DNA of 64,000 nucleotides from Limimaricola sp. (GTDB lineage: Bacteria > Pseudomonadota > Alphaproteobacteria > Rhodobacterales > Rhodobacteraceae): the NCBI RefSeq assembly GCF_016125575.1, contig NZ_WGLM01000005.1:248001-312000 (forward strand), in the 5' to 3' direction. Under the pieces are notes generated by a model, which did no database searches, was not told the DNA's origin, and worked only from the letters and a program-made list of their open reading frames with translations. Position numbers and translations under genes: made by a program. Shown piece after piece: positions 17,001 through 25,209 of this stretch (the first letter of the stretch is position 1; every line of letters starts with the position of its first letter).

Positions 17001-17477
17001 GGCCACTGGGCGCCGCAGATCAACCTTGGCGTGCCGGTGTTGATCCCCGATACCTACGTCCCCGACCTCGACGTGCGCCTCGGCCTTTACCGCCGCCTGT
17101 CGTCGCTGACGACCAAGGTGGAACTGGAAGGTTTCGCCGCCGAACTGATCGACCGGTTTGGCCCGCTGCCGCGCGAGGTCAACACGCTGATGCTGGTCGT
17201 CCGGATCAAGGCGATGTGCAAGAAGGCCGGCATCGCCACGCTGGACGCCGGCCCCAAGGGCGCGACGATCCGCTTTCACAACGACAAATACGCCTCGCCC
17301 AAGGGGCTGGTCGACTTCATCAACGACCAGAAGGGGCTGGCCAAGGTCAAGGACAACCGCATCGTCATCCGCCGCGACTGGACGCGCGAGGCCGACAAGA
17401 TCAAGGGCGCATTCGCCATCGCCCGCGACCTGGCCGACAAGCTGGCCGAAGAGAAGCGGGCAAAGGCCGCGACTTGA
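14019..17477 (+). CDS. mfd: transcription-repair coupling factor
   Basis: A 1152-residue Mfd, the ATP-driven DNA translocase that removes RNA polymerase stalled at lesions and recruits UvrA. The N-terminal UvrB-like module has GDYALRGGIIDIYPPGEGGP. The RNA-polymerase-interaction region follows with DLVVHVDHGVGRYLG. The SF2 helicase core shows Walker A GDVGFGKTE near residue 626, the DEEQ box (IIDEEQHFGVQ) and TATPIPRT. The TRG motif region (IRGRVGRS, then DLDIRGAGNLLG) and the C-terminal UvrA-interaction domain are complete. Full family length, no frameshift. Confidence 0.97.
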   Translation: MADPKHITVSGAPEGFDARLILAEIDRANGPVLHIARDDKRLAALQAALAFFAPDMPVMTFPAWDCLPYDRVSPNPDVSAARMATLAALVHARPARFVLLTTLNAATQRVPARTLLAEAAFKAEVGARIDEAALRAYLVRMGFTQSPTVTEPGDYALRGGIIDIYPPGEGGPIRLDLFGDVLDGARRFDPATQRTTEKLKRVELAPVSEVILDEAAITRFRQNYRIEFGAAGTDDPLYEAVSAGRKHAGVEHWLGFFHEKLETLFDYLPEATVTLDDQTTPARLARWTAIADQYDTRMFALKQKTRVDSVYKPAPPGLLYLDDAAWMAAVHDRRVMQFVALKQATGPGVIDAGGRIGRDFAPERQQEKISLFGALAAHVKARAEDGPVVIASYSEGARERLTGLIEDEGITETIPVSDFSCVGKRGVHLAVWPLEAGFESPGLTVISEQDVLGDRLIRQTRKRRRAENFLTEAQSLSPGDLVVHVDHGVGRYLGLEVVTALGAAHECLALEYAEGSKLYLPVENIELLSRFGHEEGLLDKLGGGAWQAKKARLKERIRQMAERLIRVAAERALRTATELTPPEGMWDQFLARFPYAETDDQLQAIDDVLDDMSSGNPMDRLVCGDVGFGKTEVAIRAAFVAAMSGVQVAVIAPTTLLARQHYKSFAERFRGFPVTVRPLSRFVSARDAALTRDAITKGTVDIVVGTHALLAKGIRFQNLGLLIIDEEQHFGVQHKERLKQLRTDVHVLTLTATPIPRTLQLSLSGVREMSIIGTPPIDRLAIRTYVSEFDTITIREALLREHYRGGQSFFVVPRISDLPEIEDFLKREVPEVTFIIAHGQMAAGELDDRMNAFYDGKYDVLVATTIVESGLDIPTANTMIVHRADMFGLAQLYQIRGRVGRSKTRAYAYLTTKPRAKLTVTAEKRLRVLGSLDTLGAGFTLASQDLDIRGAGNLLGEEQSGQMREVGYELYQQMLEDEIARIRSGVGEGIVSDDGHWAPQINLGVPVLIPDTYVPDLDVRLGLYRRLSSLTTKVELEGFAAELIDRFGPLPREVNTLMLVVRIKAMCKKAGIATLDAGPKGATIRFHNDKYASPKGLVDFINDQKGLAKVKDNRIVIRRDWTREADKIKGAFAIARDLADKLAEEKRAKAAT

Positions 17478-17534
17478 CGGGATGGCAGGCTGCGGGGGAA
17501 CCTGCGGCAGCTGAACCCCGTGCAAGGCAGTCCG

Positions 17535-17807
17535 ATGTGGCGGTGCGCGCTTGTCTTTCTGGTGTTGACTGCGGCGCCCGCGGCCGCCGACCCTTCTTCG
17601 CCCGTGCTTGGGATCGGTCCCGTCTCGTTGACCGGTCAGATCCTGCTGGCCCGTGCCTTCAGCTGCGCCCGCAAGACCTGCACGCAGATGCAGTCCTGCG
17701 AGGAAGCCTGCTATCACCTCATCGTCTGCGGCGAGAGTGCCCGCGACGGCGACCATGACGGCATCCCATGTGAGAACCTGTGCCGAACCCGGTGCCCGCC
17801 GCAGTGA
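17535..17807 (+). CDS. small Cys-rich exported protein with excalibur-like calcium motif
   Basis: A 90-residue protein with a Sec signal peptide ending in APAAA around residue 19. The mature part has eight cysteines, and the C-terminus reads DGDHDGIPCENLC, which matches the DxDxDGxxCE core of excalibur calcium-binding domains. Two disulfides or more are likely in the periplasm. It lies 57 bp downstream of mfd on the same strand and ends just before a convergent channel gene. A GTG five codons upstream is an alternative start. Confidence 0.7.
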   Translation: MWRCALVFLVLTAAPAAADPSSPVLGIGPVSLTGQILLARAFSCARKTCTQMQSCEEACYHLIVCGESARDGDHDGIPCENLCRTRCPPQ

Positions 17808-17815
17808 ATGGGCGA

Positions 17816-18226
17816 TCAGCCGTCGCCCGGCGGTGTCATCTTCTCCATGGCGGGTGGGGGCGGGGTTTCGGGGCGTTGCACGGGCTTTGGAGCAGACTCT
17901 TCGGCGGCCTTGGCGCGGCGCATGTTGCGGCGTCGCCACCAGTTCAACCGCCCCGGGTTGACGCGGTTGGAGATGGCGACATTGCCAAGCTGCTGGATCG
18001 CCACGGCAAAGACGCCGAGACCGATGAAGATCAGGACCGTCGTGCCGATCCGGCCGATATCGGTATGTGGCACCAGATCGCCATAACCGACCGTCGAGAG
18101 GGTCACGACGGTAAAGAAATAACTGTCGAGATAGCTCCACCCCTCGACGACGTGGAAAAACAGCGTGCCCCCGACGATCAGCGTGACCATCGTGCCGACA
18201 AGCGCGCTGATGAAATCGCGGTTCAT
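17816..18226 (-). CDS. two-helix potassium channel family protein
   Basis: A 136-residue ion channel subunit. It has one N-terminal helix, a pore loop with the selectivity filter TLSTVGYGD near residue 43, and a second helix (TTVLIFIGLGVFAVAIQQL). The C-terminal tail is basic, then proline-rich. It lacks a regulator-of-K+-conductance (RCK) domain, so gating is not predictable. The gene overlaps the DsbA-like gene upstream by four bases (ATGA), giving an operon acyl-CoA ligase - DsbA-like - channel. Confidence 0.85.
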   Translation of the reverse strand: MNRDFISALVGTMVTLIVGGTLFFHVVEGWSYLDSYFFTVVTLSTVGYGDLVPHTDIGRIGTTVLIFIGLGVFAVAIQQLGNVAISNRVNPGRLNWWRRRNMRRAKAAEESAPKPVQRPETPPPPAMEKMTPPGDG

Positions 18227-18867
18227 GGACTGGGCGACATCTTCTCGCTGATCTCGGCAATGATCCGGTCCCAGACCTCGGGCGGCTGGGCACCGGGGAC
18301 GGCATATTGACCGGCAACAACGAAGGTCGGCACGGCGTTGACACCGGCCTTGCGGCTATGCGCCTCGCGCGCGCGGATCGCATCCAGATCGGCATCGGTG
18401 GCCAGCAGCCGGGTGACAAGGGCGGCATCCATCCCGGCGCTGTCAGCGATATCTGCCAGCACTTCCGCATCGCCGATGTCGCGGCCCTCGGCGAAATAGG
18501 CCGAGAAGAGCCCCGAGACGATGGCGGATTGGCGGCCCTCGATTTCCGCCCAGTGAATCAGGCGGTGCGCGTCGAGCGTGTTGGGCGTGCGTTTCATCGC
18601 CGCAAAGTCGATAGGCAGCCCCGCCGCCTGCGCCTGTTCTTCGATCCGGGCATAGACGCGCGCCGCCTCGGCCTTGCCGCCGAACTTGGTCTCCAGGTAG
18701 GTGCGCCGGTCCATGCCCTCGCGCGGCATGTCGGGGTTCAGCTGAAACGGGTGCCACGAAATGGTGAAAGGTGCGTCGGGATGCGCGGCCAATGCGGTAT
18801 CCAGATGCGCCTTGCCGATATAGCACCACGGGCAGATCGGGTCCGACAGGATATCAAGCGTGACCAT
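18223..18867 (-). CDS. DsbA family (FrnE-like) thiol oxidoreductase
   Basis: A 214-residue thioredoxin-fold protein with active site CPWC at residues 12-15, no signal peptide, and the helical insertion of the DsbA/FrnE/2-hydroxychromene-2-carboxylate isomerase family. The cis-proline loop GVNAVPTFVV lies near residue 177. FrnE-type proteins are cytoplasmic disulfide isomerases linked to oxidative stress; an isomerase role in aromatic catabolism is the alternative. The gene starts inside the end of the acyl-CoA ligase gene (14-bp overlap) and its stop overlaps the channel start. Confidence 0.85.
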   Translation of the reverse strand: MVTLDILSDPICPWCYIGKAHLDTALAAHPDAPFTISWHPFQLNPDMPREGMDRRTYLETKFGGKAEAARVYARIEEQAQAAGLPIDFAAMKRTPNTLDAHRLIHWAEIEGRQSAIVSGLFSAYFAEGRDIGDAEVLADIADSAGMDAALVTRLLATDADLDAIRAREAHSRKAGVNAVPTFVVAGQYAVPGAQPPEVWDRIIAEISEKMSPSP

Positions 18868-20362
18868 GTGCGGCTTCCCAGTCCTGCCGCAGTTTGCGGC
18901 GCAAAAGCTTGTTATTGGCCCCGCGCGGCAGGCCGGGCACGTGAATGTAAAGGCGAGGGCACTTGTAGCGGGCCAGCCGCGCCGCCGCAAACCGGTGGAG
19001 CGCATCCTCGTCTAGCAGATCGGCGGCAGTATAAAAGGCCGCGATTACAGTTGTCTCGGCCTTCACGCGGAGTTCAACGGCCGCCACCTCCGCCAGCCCC
19101 GGGAAATGCGCCAAAGCCTCTTCCACCTCGACGGGCGAGACGCGGTAACCGCCGGCGTTCATCATGTCGTCGGCGCGGCCCATGTAAGTGATGGCACCGC
19201 TCGCATCGGCGCGGCCCAGATCGCCGGTCAGAAACCAGTCGCCCTGAAACCGCGCGGCGGTCTCGTCGGGCTGGTCAAGGTAGCCCAGCATCAGCCCGGG
19301 GTCGCTGCAATGGACGGCGATGGTCCCGGTTTCGTCTTTGGGCACCGGCCCGTCGAGACCGATCAGCGCCACCCGGCGGCCCGGCTGCGGACGCCCCAGC
19401 GTGCCGGGCGGCGCAGGCGCGGCAGGGCTGCCCGAGATAAAGGTCGAGCACTCGGACATACCATAGGCCTCGTGCACCGCGGTCCCGGTGGCGGCTTGCC
19501 ATGCCGCGCGCAAGGTCTCGGGCAGCTTCTCGCCCGCCGACAAGCCGTGGCGCAAAGCGGGCAGGGGGGGCAGGGCGGCGCGCAGCATCTGCCGATAGAC
19601 ACCTGGTGCCGCGGCAAAGATCGTGGCCCCATGCGCCGCCAGCAGGCCGGGCAGGGCGGCGGGTGGCGTTCCGGGCGCCGGGATCAGCGCGGTCGCACCA
19701 ACCGCCCAAGGGTCCATCAGCCCGGTACCCAGTGTGTAGGTCCAGTTGAAGGCACCTGCGTGCAACAGCCGATCATCAGGCGTCAGCCCATACCAGCCGT
19801 CCCACATCATCCGGCGTGCCCAGATTGCACGATGGGCATGGACCACCGCGCGCGGGCGGCCGGAGGTGCCCGAGGTGTAGATGATGTAGGCCGGCCGGTT
19901 CGGATCGCCGAAGGCAAAATCGGCCGGCGGCAGGTCATGAAACCCCGCAAGTGCAGCGGCCTCCAACACCGGCGCGTCATCGCGGGGCAGCGCGACGCCC
20001 GGCGAGGCGACGATCAGCCGTGGCCGGATGTCAGCGGAAATCGCGGTGACCTCGGGGGCCGTCAGTTGCGCCGAGGTTGGCACCGGCACCAGCCCCACCG
20101 CGATGCAGGCAAGGTAGGTCAACGGAAACTCGGGGGTGTTGTCGAGCCGCATCAGCACCCGTTCGCCCGCTGTCAGCCCCTGTCGTAGCAATCCCGTGGC
20201 GATGCCCCGCACCGCCCCGGACAGGCGGGCATAGCTCCATGTTTCGGCCCCATCGGCCCCCAGCACGGCAAGCGCCGTCTTGTCAGGCCGGTCGGCGGCG
20301 CGTCCCAACACATGGGCGGCCATGTTGAAAGGATGGGGGCAGGGCGCGGCAGAACCATTCAT
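18854..20362 (-). CDS. AMP-dependent acyl-CoA ligase (benzoate-CoA ligase-like)
   Basis: A 502-residue ANL-superfamily adenylating enzyme. It has the P-loop-like IIYTSGTSGRPRAVVHAH near residue 162, the A5 motif EAYGMSECST, the A7/A8 motifs WFLTGDLGR and MGRADDMMNAGGYRVSPVEVE, and the catalytic lysine in the C-terminal GANNKLLRRKL. It forms an acyl-adenylate and then a CoA thioester. The overall layout resembles benzoate/2-aminobenzoate-CoA ligases, but the acid is not identifiable. A divergent XRE-cupin regulator starts 66 bp away and is the probable local regulator. Confidence 0.82.
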   Translation of the reverse strand: MNGSAAPCPHPFNMAAHVLGRAADRPDKTALAVLGADGAETWSYARLSGAVRGIATGLLRQGLTAGERVLMRLDNTPEFPLTYLACIAVGLVPVPTSAQLTAPEVTAISADIRPRLIVASPGVALPRDDAPVLEAAALAGFHDLPPADFAFGDPNRPAYIIYTSGTSGRPRAVVHAHRAIWARRMMWDGWYGLTPDDRLLHAGAFNWTYTLGTGLMDPWAVGATALIPAPGTPPAALPGLLAAHGATIFAAAPGVYRQMLRAALPPLPALRHGLSAGEKLPETLRAAWQAATGTAVHEAYGMSECSTFISGSPAAPAPPGTLGRPQPGRRVALIGLDGPVPKDETGTIAVHCSDPGLMLGYLDQPDETAARFQGDWFLTGDLGRADASGAITYMGRADDMMNAGGYRVSPVEVEEALAHFPGLAEVAAVELRVKAETTVIAAFYTAADLLDEDALHRFAAARLARYKCPRLYIHVPGLPRGANNKLLRRKLRQDWEAAHGHA

Positions 20363-20428
20363 GGCGCTTGGCTAGCCCCCCGCCAGCGCAGTTGCAAGCA
20401 GGCCCGCGGGCAGCGTATATCGGCGCCC

Positions 20429-21052
20429 ATGTCCGACCATGACCCCAAGTCATTGATCCGTCTGGCCCGTGGTGATGGCCGCACCGAGCTGCCGCCGCCA
20501 CTGGACCTTGGCGCGCGTGTCCGCGAGTTGCGCAAGGCCCGTGCCTGGACGCTGGAGCAAGCAGCGTCGCAAGCGGGGCTTGCCCGCTCGACCCTCTCGA
20601 AGATCGAGAACGGGCAGATGTCGCCCACCTACGAGGCGCTGAAAAAGCTGGCGACGGGGCTGGAAATCTCGGTGCCGCAGCTTTTCACGCCGGCGGTGCG
20701 CGGGCCGGCCGAGGGCCGCTATGCCGTCACCCGCGTGGGCACGGGCGCGGCGACGATCACCACCACCTACGAACACGAACTGCTCGCCGAGCAGGTCACG
20801 AAAAAGCAGATGCTGCCCTATCGCGCCCGCATCCGCGCCCGCCGTATGGACGAGTTCGACGGCTGGGTGCGCCACGAGGGCGAAGAGTTTCTTTACGTCC
20901 TGACCGGGGCGATCCGGCTTTATACCGAGTTTCACGAACCGGCCGAGATGCGCCGCGGCGACAGCGCCTATTACGATGCCACGATGGGCCACAACGTGGT
21001 CTCGATCAGTGCCGAGGATGCGACGATCCTCTGGGTGACGTCACTCGTCTGA
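20429..21052 (+). CDS. XRE family regulator with C-terminal cupin domain
   Basis: A 207-residue regulator. An HTH_3/XRE domain at residues 28-83 has the recognition region QAGLARSTLSKIENGQMSP. A cupin sensor domain follows, with HEGEEFLYVLTGAIRLYT around 150-167. Such fusions sense small molecules and regulate neighbouring catabolic genes. It is divergent from the acyl-CoA ligase gene and its end overlaps the convergent aquaporin gene by 12 bp. The frame can be extended 39 codons upstream, but that would overlap the ligase promoter. Confidence 0.88.
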   Translation: MSDHDPKSLIRLARGDGRTELPPPLDLGARVRELRKARAWTLEQAASQAGLARSTLSKIENGQMSPTYEALKKLATGLEISVPQLFTPAVRGPAEGRYAVTRVGTGAATITTTYEHELLAEQVTKKQMLPYRARIRARRMDEFDGWVRHEGEEFLYVLTGAIRLYTEFHEPAEMRRGDSAYYDATMGHNVVSISAEDATILWVTSLV

Positions 21053-21694
21053 ACCGAAGAGCAGCGGCAGCGCCAGGGCGGCCAGTTCCACCGCCACGAT
21101 CTGCGCGAAGATGAACATTGGTGCGTCCAGTGGCCGGATGCCCGCGAAGGTATCTGTCAGACAGCGGGCGATGGTGACGGCAGGGTTGGCGAAACTGGTC
21201 GAGGCAGTAAACCAGTAGGCCCCTGTGATGTAGAGCGCGACAAGCGCCGGCACGGCCTCGGGCCGCGCTTTGAGCCCGCCGAAGATGGTGAAGAGAAGTC
21301 CGAAGGTCGCCACCACTTCGGCCACGCCTTGGGCCACGCCGCTGCGCACATGGGTTGAAAGCTGCAGGACCGGCAGTTCGAACATGACATGCGTCAGCCA
21401 GACGCCAAGGATGCCGCCAGCGATTTGCGCCCCGACATAGGCCAAGGCGTCGACTCGCCCGATCTTCCCGCGCAACTCGAAGGCCAGCGTCACGGCCGGG
21501 TTGAAATGCGCGCCCGAAACCGGGGCCAGCGTGGTGATGAGAACGTAAAGGATCGCGCCGGTGGCAATGGCATTGGCCAGCAGCGCCACGCCGACATTGC
21601 CGCCCGCCAGCCGCTCGGCCATGATGCCCGACCCGACGACGCCGATCAGCAGGAACGCGGTGCCGAGCGCCTCGGCCAGTAATCTACGCCGCAT
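21041..21694 (-). CDS. aqpS: aquaporin (AqpS-like MIP channel)
   Basis: A 217-residue major intrinsic protein with six hydrophobic helices and both channel motifs: HFNPAVT near residue 63 and FANPAVT near residue 168. MIP channels pass water or small neutral solutes. Its gene starts inside arsC (11-bp overlap). In Sinorhizobium meliloti an aquaporin, AqpS, coupled to arsC provides arsenite efflux by diffusion after arsenate reduction, and the same logic is inferred here. No arsB, acr3 or arsR is adjacent. The symbol rests on context and domain, not on an alignment. Confidence 0.8.
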   Translation of the reverse strand: MRRRLLAEALGTAFLLIGVVGSGIMAERLAGGNVGVALLANAIATGAILYVLITTLAPVSGAHFNPAVTLAFELRGKIGRVDALAYVGAQIAGGILGVWLTHVMFELPVLQLSTHVRSGVAQGVAEVVATFGLLFTIFGGLKARPEAVPALVALYITGAYWFTASTSFANPAVTIARCLTDTFAGIRPLDAPMFIFAQIVAVELAALALPLLFGSDE

Positions 21695-22163
21695 CGGCGC
21701 CGATCCGGGCCAGCGCGGCGGCCATGTCTGCCTGGCTCATGGTCTCGAAGGGCAGGACGAGGAAGGCCGCGGCGCGGGCGTGCAACTGGTCGAAGGCCGT
21801 GGCAAAGGCGCTGTCCCAAGCTGCCTCTGGGGCCGCGGCGGGGTCTTCCACGCCCCAATGAGCGCGGACCGGCGCGCCGGGCCAGTAGGGGCATTCCTCG
21901 GCCGCGGCCGCGCCGCAGACGGTGATGACGGCGTCCATTTCCGGCGCGCCGGGTGCCGCGAACTCGTCCCAGCTTTTCGAGCGCAGGCCCTCCGTCGGAT
22001 AGCCCTTGGCGGCCAGCAACCGCAGCGAGGCGGGATGGACCCGCCCCGCGGGGCGCGACCCGGCCGAAAAGGCATGGACCCGTCCGCCGCTGTCGCGGTT
22101 CAGGATCGATTCCAACAGGATCGAGCGCGCCGAATTACCGGTGCAAAGGACAAGGATGTTCAT
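21684..22163 (-). CDS. arsC: arsenate reductase, low-molecular-weight phosphatase type
   Basis: A 159-residue protein of the LMW tyrosine phosphatase/ArsC family. The catalytic CX5R loop is CTGNSAR at residues 7-13, next to SILLESILN, and a second cysteine lies in ITVCGAAAAEECPYW around 82-92. The paired cysteines favour the thioredoxin-coupled arsenate reductase over a plain tyrosine phosphatase. It would reduce arsenate to arsenite in the cytoplasm. The gene is followed by the overlapping aquaporin gene and preceded by an aldo/keto reductase on the same strand, 53 bp away. Confidence 0.82.
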   Translation of the reverse strand: MNILVLCTGNSARSILLESILNRDSGGRVHAFSAGSRPAGRVHPASLRLLAAKGYPTEGLRSKSWDEFAAPGAPEMDAVITVCGAAAAEECPYWPGAPVRAHWGVEDPAAAPEAAWDSAFATAFDQLHARAAAFLVLPFETMSQADMAAALARIGADAA

Positions 22164-22216
22164 GGCCGCCCCCAGGACTTGCGCCCTGTTATGACGGCCA
22201 TGTAACGGTTTTGCGA

Positions 22217-23206
22217 CTAGAAGCGCTGCGGCGCGGCGGGCTTGTTGCCCATCACCGCCTCGATCTTGTCCATCACCTCAGGCGTCAGCTTGTCACGCGC
22301 ATCCAGCGCGGCAAGGTTGTCCTGCAGCTGCGACAGGCGCGAGGCGCCGAGGATCACGGTCGAGACGCGCGGGTTGGCAAGGCACCACAGCAGCGCCATG
22401 TGGTGGATCGGCATCCCGGCCTCTTTGGCGATGGCGGCCAGTTCGCCCACCTTGGCGATCTGCGCCTGCCCGGCCTCGCTTTGCACCCGGTCGCGCAGCC
22501 ATTCGTAGCCGGGCAGCGTCACCCGGCTGTCGTTGGGGATGCCGTTGTTGTACTTGCCTGTCAGCAGGCCCGAGGCCAGCGGCGACCAGATCGTCGTGCC
22601 AAGGCCGAACGTGTCGTAAAGCGGTGCGTAATCGCCCTCGACCTTTTGGCGTTCGAAGAGGTTGTATTGCGGCTGTTCCATCGTCGGCGGGGTCAGGCGC
22701 CATTCGCGGGCGACCTGGTGCGCCTCGGTGATCTGCTGGGCCGACCATTCCGACGTCCCCCAGTAGAGGACCTTGCCCTGCGTGATCAGGTCATGCATCG
22801 CGCGCACGGTTTCCTCGATCGGCGTGTCGATGTCGGGACGGTGGCAGAAGTAGAGGTCGAGGTGATCCACCTGCAGCCGGCGCAGCGCGGCATGGCAGGC
22901 CTCGGTCACGTGCTTGCGGCTCAGGCCGCGCTCGGTGGGCTTGGCGCCGCCCCAGAACACCTTGGACGACACGACGTAGCTCTCGCGGTTCCAGCCGAGC
23001 TTCTTCAGGGCCTCGCCCATCACGATTTCCGAGTTGCCAGATTCGTAGCCCTCGGCATTGTCGAAGAAGTTGACGCCGGCATCATAGGCCGTGCCCATCA
23101 TCTTTTCGGCATCGGAGGTATCCACCTGCTTGCCGAAGGTCACCCAGGACCCAAACGAGAATTCGCTGACCTTCAGGCCAGATTTCCCAAGACGACGATA
23201 TTGCAT
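22217..23206 (-). CDS. aldo/keto reductase, Kv-beta-like (AKR6 type)
   Basis: A 329-residue NADPH-dependent reductase with an (alpha/beta)8 fold. Family features are MQYRRLGKSGLKVSEFSFG at the start, NFFDNAEGYESGNSE with the catalytic Asp/Tyr, and LYFCHRPDIDTPIEET. The C-terminal ILGASRLSQLQDNL segment binds the cofactor phosphate. The region QYNLFERQKVE is typical of potassium-channel beta-subunit relatives. The physiological aldehyde or ketone is unknown. It may share a transcript with the upstream solute-binding protein gene, 72 bp away. Confidence 0.88.
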   Translation of the reverse strand: MQYRRLGKSGLKVSEFSFGSWVTFGKQVDTSDAEKMMGTAYDAGVNFFDNAEGYESGNSEIVMGEALKKLGWNRESYVVSSKVFWGGAKPTERGLSRKHVTEACHAALRRLQVDHLDLYFCHRPDIDTPIEETVRAMHDLITQGKVLYWGTSEWSAQQITEAHQVAREWRLTPPTMEQPQYNLFERQKVEGDYAPLYDTFGLGTTIWSPLASGLLTGKYNNGIPNDSRVTLPGYEWLRDRVQSEAGQAQIAKVGELAAIAKEAGMPIHHMALLWCLANPRVSTVILGASRLSQLQDNLAALDARDKLTPEVMDKIEAVMGNKPAAPQRF

Positions 23207-23278
23207 GTTCTTTCTCCTTCAACGTGAAAGGACCGGCCACACATGGGCCGGTCCGGTCTTGTGCTCATGTAGGCCGAT

Positions 23279-25096
23279 CTAGCTTTCGGACCACCACCAG
23301 ACATCGGGCTGCCAGCCCGGCCAGTCGCCGAACAGCGGCAGATGCTCTGGGTAGTGCAGGTTCTTGGAATGGGCAATGCGGCTGATGTTCCACTGGTAGA
23401 TCGGGATGACATAGCGCCCGGCGGTCAGGATCCGGTCCAGCGCCTTGACCGCCGCGACAAAGTCGGTCTGGTCGGCCGAGGTCAGCAGATGGTCGATCAT
23501 CGCGTCGATGGCGGGCGACTTGACGCCCATCATGTTACGGCTGCCGGGCGTGTCGGCGGCTTCCATCCCCCAATAGGCATATTGCTCGTTCCCGGGGCTG
23601 AGCGAGAGGCCGCGCCGGAAATAGGTCATGTCATAGTCGAACTTGTCGGTGCGCTCCTTGTATTGTGCGCTATCGACCGTGGTGACCGTGGCAGTGATGC
23701 CCATCCGGGCCAGCGATTGGACGAACATATCGATGATCGACTTGTTCTCGGAACTGCCCGAAGTCAGCAGGATGTCGAAGGTAAAGGGCTCTCCGGCGGC
23801 GTTCTTCATCACGCCGTTCTGAACCGTCCAGCCGGCTGCCGCCATCTCGTCCAGCGCCTTGCCGATATTGGCGCGGTTGCGCTCCGTCCCGTCGCCCACA
23901 GGCAGGGAATAGCCCTCGATCGTGCCGGGGATCAGATCGGCGGCGAAGGGCTTGAGCAGGTCCAGCACCTTGCCGGTGGCCGCGTCATGGCTCATCCCCA
24001 GCGGCGAGTTGGAGTAATAGCTGGTGATGCGCGGCTGCGCTCCACCCGTCAGCGCCTCGTTGATGAACTCGAAGTTGAAGGCGTACATCATCGCGTCGCG
24101 CACGCGCCAATCGGCGAATTGCGGGCGGCGCGTGTTCATCACGAATCCGGTCATGCCGCTGGGCCGCTGGTTGGGCAGCACAGACTTGACGATGTCGCCC
24201 GACTGCACGGCGGGAAAATCGTACTGGCTGTCCCAGCGCGCCACGTTGAACTCGCGGTTGGAGTTGACCAGCCCGGTCTTGAACGCCTCGAAGGCGGCGG
24301 TTTCGTCGCCGAAGAATTCCAGCCGCACCTCGTCGAGGTTCTCGGTTCCACGGCGGAAGGGAATGTTGGCGCCCCAGTAATTCGGGTTGCGCTTGAGGCT
24401 GACGTAACGGCCGGCCTCGAAGCTGTCGATGACATAAGGCCCGGATGTGATCGGGATGACGTCCAGCCCGCTTTCGGCGAAATCCTTGCCTTCCCACTGG
24501 GCCTTTTCAAGGATCGGGCGCAGACCGGCCAGCATCACCAGCTCGCGGTCCTCGGTGTTGAAGGTGATCCGTACCTTGCCCGGCCCGGTCTGTTCGATCG
24601 AAGCGACCTTGGACCAGAACCCGGCGTAGCGCGGGTGGCCTTGTGTGCCCAGCGTCTTGAACGACCAGATCACGTCATCGACGGTCACCGGGTTGCCGTC
24701 CGAGAATTTCGCGGCCGGGTTCAGCGTGTATTCCACCCAGTGCCGATTCGGCCCGACCTCGACCGATTCGGCCAAAAGGCCGTATTCGGTGAAAGGTTCA
24801 TCAAGGGTCCGGCCCATCAGGCTTTCGCTGATGAGGTAGGTCAGTTGCCAGGGCACACTACCCTTCAGGATGTAGGGGTTCAGGCTGTCAAAGCTGCCAA
24901 CTTCGGCGGTGACGATCTTGCCGCCTTTCGGCGCATCCGGGTTCGCATAGGGCAGAGCCACAAAATCCGGTGGCAGGGCAGGCTGCCCATACATAGCTAT
25001 GCCATAGGTCGGCTCGGCTTGGGCGGTCGCTGCAACCAGCGCCATCGCCGCACCGATGGCCGCAGCCGCAATTCTGCCGAAAAACTGTGTTCCCAT
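23279..25096 (-). CDS. YejA-like extracellular solute-binding protein, family 5
   Basis: A 605-residue periplasmic binding protein with a Sec signal peptide cleaved after ATAQA (about residue 27). SBP_bac_5 features include the N-terminal YPNxDAPKGG-like PYANPDAPKGGKI, the KFSDGNPVTVDDVIWSF element and ITSGPYVIDSFE. The strongest likeness is to YejA, which feeds a peptide or microcin C-type ABC importer. The matching yejB/E/F permease and ATPase genes are not in this window, so here the gene appears alone upstream of the aldo/keto reductase. Confidence 0.85.
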   Translation of the reverse strand: MGTQFFGRIAAAAIGAAMALVAATAQAEPTYGIAMYGQPALPPDFVALPYANPDAPKGGKIVTAEVGSFDSLNPYILKGSVPWQLTYLISESLMGRTLDEPFTEYGLLAESVEVGPNRHWVEYTLNPAAKFSDGNPVTVDDVIWSFKTLGTQGHPRYAGFWSKVASIEQTGPGKVRITFNTEDRELVMLAGLRPILEKAQWEGKDFAESGLDVIPITSGPYVIDSFEAGRYVSLKRNPNYWGANIPFRRGTENLDEVRLEFFGDETAAFEAFKTGLVNSNREFNVARWDSQYDFPAVQSGDIVKSVLPNQRPSGMTGFVMNTRRPQFADWRVRDAMMYAFNFEFINEALTGGAQPRITSYYSNSPLGMSHDAATGKVLDLLKPFAADLIPGTIEGYSLPVGDGTERNRANIGKALDEMAAAGWTVQNGVMKNAAGEPFTFDILLTSGSSENKSIIDMFVQSLARMGITATVTTVDSAQYKERTDKFDYDMTYFRRGLSLSPGNEQYAYWGMEAADTPGSRNMMGVKSPAIDAMIDHLLTSADQTDFVAAVKALDRILTAGRYVIPIYQWNISRIAHSKNLHYPEHLPLFGDWPGWQPDVWWWSES

Positions 25097-25175
25097 TCTG
25101 ACGACACTCCCGCTCGATCCCGTTTTTCTTGGGCTTCAGCCTAGACGCCCAGTCGTGCCTTTTCAAACTTTTAGC

Positions 25176-25204
25176 TTGGACCTCGGCGGCAGAAGGCTTA
25201 TAAC
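25176..25204 (+). promoter_or_regulatory. predicted sigma70-type promoter of a small RNA
   Basis: TTGGAC at 25176-25181 and TATAAC at 25199-25204 are separated by 17 bp. The -10 box matches five of six consensus bases and the -35 box matches the TTG part. Transcription would begin near 25210-25212. Confidence 0.5.
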
Positions 25205-25209
25205 GGCCT

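Noticed and set aside
16308-18470. Open frame of 720 codons antisense to mfd and crossing into the channel and DsbA-like genes
   Set aside because: It overlaps three genes with clear motifs and has none itself.
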